From the NCBI GenBank assembly GCA_021847685.1, contig JAJZQE010000042.1, forward strand, positions 1 through 5,219: a DNA stretch of 5,219 nucleotides. Reading direction: 5' to 3'. The position numbers and the translations under genes are program-made. This document shows, in pieces, positions 4,871-5,219 of the stretch. The DNA is from a bacterium (GTDB taxonomy: Bacteria > Patescibacteriota > Saccharimonadia > Saccharimonadales > Saccharimonadaceae). Each line of letters opens with the position of its first letter. Positions within the stretch are counted from its first letter, which is position 1. The notes under the pieces are model-generated. The model was not told the DNA's origin and did not search any database. It saw nothing but the letters and a program-made list of their open reading frames with translations.

Positions 4871-5219
4871 TTAAATTAAGTGTTTTTTATGACCAACATA
4901 GGCAAGTAACAAAAGTGCCAAAACGATACTCGAAGGAATAACGAACCACAACGAACTTTGACCACCTGATAATCCAGTATTTGGCAACCCCGGTATCACA
5001 GCGGTATTGGATGTATTAGTAAGTGTAGTATTACCAGCACAGGTCGGTACTGCGATTGTGTCATTAATAAGAGTGACGCTTCCATTTCTTGCAAGTAACC
5101 TACCCGAAATAGTTGCTCCATTGGCCACTGATATTGAGTTTAAGGCCATGATTGTACCCACAAAATTAGCCGTCGTGCCAATACTGGCGGTATCAACTCG
5201 CCAAAAGACATTACAGACC
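4871..5219 (-). CDS. DUF3494 (ice-binding-like fold) surface protein with LPNTG sorting signal, 5' end outside window
   Basis: Only the C-terminal 115 residues are present; the frame stays open to the window edge, so the GTG at 5161 is internal, not the start. The visible part opens with CNVFWRVDTASIGTTANF, then FVGTIMALNSI and ISGRLLARNGSVTL, ending in a VPTC segment. This is the characteristic last section of DUF3494 beta-solenoid domains, known from ice-binding proteins but also common in surface adhesins. A short Thr/Asn linker leads to LPNTG (4973-4987), a hydrophobic helix (about LWFVIPSSIVLALLLLAYV) and the basic tail GHKKHLI, a complete cell-wall sorting signal. The sortase gene follows after 5 nt. 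Ice binding should not be assumed; a surface adhesion or structural role is at least as likely. Confidence 0.9.
   Translation of the reverse strand, partial: VCNVFWRVDTASIGTTANFVGTIMALNSISVANGATISGRLLARNGSVTLINDTIAVPTCAGNTTLTNTSNTAVIPGLPNTGLSGGQSSLWFVIPSSIVLALLLLAYVGHKKHLI

Overview
The window looks like part of a Candidatus Saccharibacteria (Patescibacteria/CPR) genome or a close relative. This is an inference from gene content and style: a moderately AT-rich background, small membrane-anchored proteins with a Gly-Ser-Ala plus Trp-x-Asn-Phe N-terminal anchor, a DUF3494 surface protein with an LPNTG sorting signal next to a small sortase, and native genes without Shine-Dalgarno sequences. No ribosomal or other marker gene is present to settle the taxon.

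Layout. Positions 34-110 hold a CAT-anticodon tRNA with encoded CCA, followed by a terminator hairpin. Positions 158-301 contain a dense run of perfect hairpins and no convincing gene, which may be a structured RNA. Position 465-1313 (minus) is a single-pass, membrane-anchored extracytoplasmic protein of unknown function. Position 1568-3016 (plus) is a secreted CHAP-domain peptidoglycan hydrolase followed by seven ~42-residue repeats, probably one seven-bladed beta-propeller. Its base composition is clearly higher in GC than its surroundings, and it looks acquired from an actinobacterium. Position 3410-4012 (minus) is a second anchored extracytoplasmic protein with the same N-terminal design as the first. 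Position 4218-4865 (minus) is a sortase, directly downstream of the 3' end of a DUF3494 (ice-binding-like/adhesion fold) LPXTG protein that runs off the right edge.

Three direct copies of a ~58 bp element (1377-1435, 3262-3320, 4113-4171) lie between these genes. On the minus strand, copies 2 and 3 sit just after the terminator of the upstream gene. Copies 1 and 3 sit just before the start of an anchored-protein gene. Copy 2 has no such gene after it: the GC-rich CHAP gene lies there instead, on the opposite strand. All three copies keep the same open reading frame, with partly synonymous differences, but share no normal start codon. This repeat/gene arrangement is the least explained feature of the window.

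Functionally the window is a cell-surface locus: sortase and substrate for envelope display, two anchored extracytoplasmic proteins, and a secreted wall hydrolase with a probable glycan-binding propeller. In an epibiont these would fit attachment to, or attack on, a host cell wall, but that role is inferred and not shown by the sequence.
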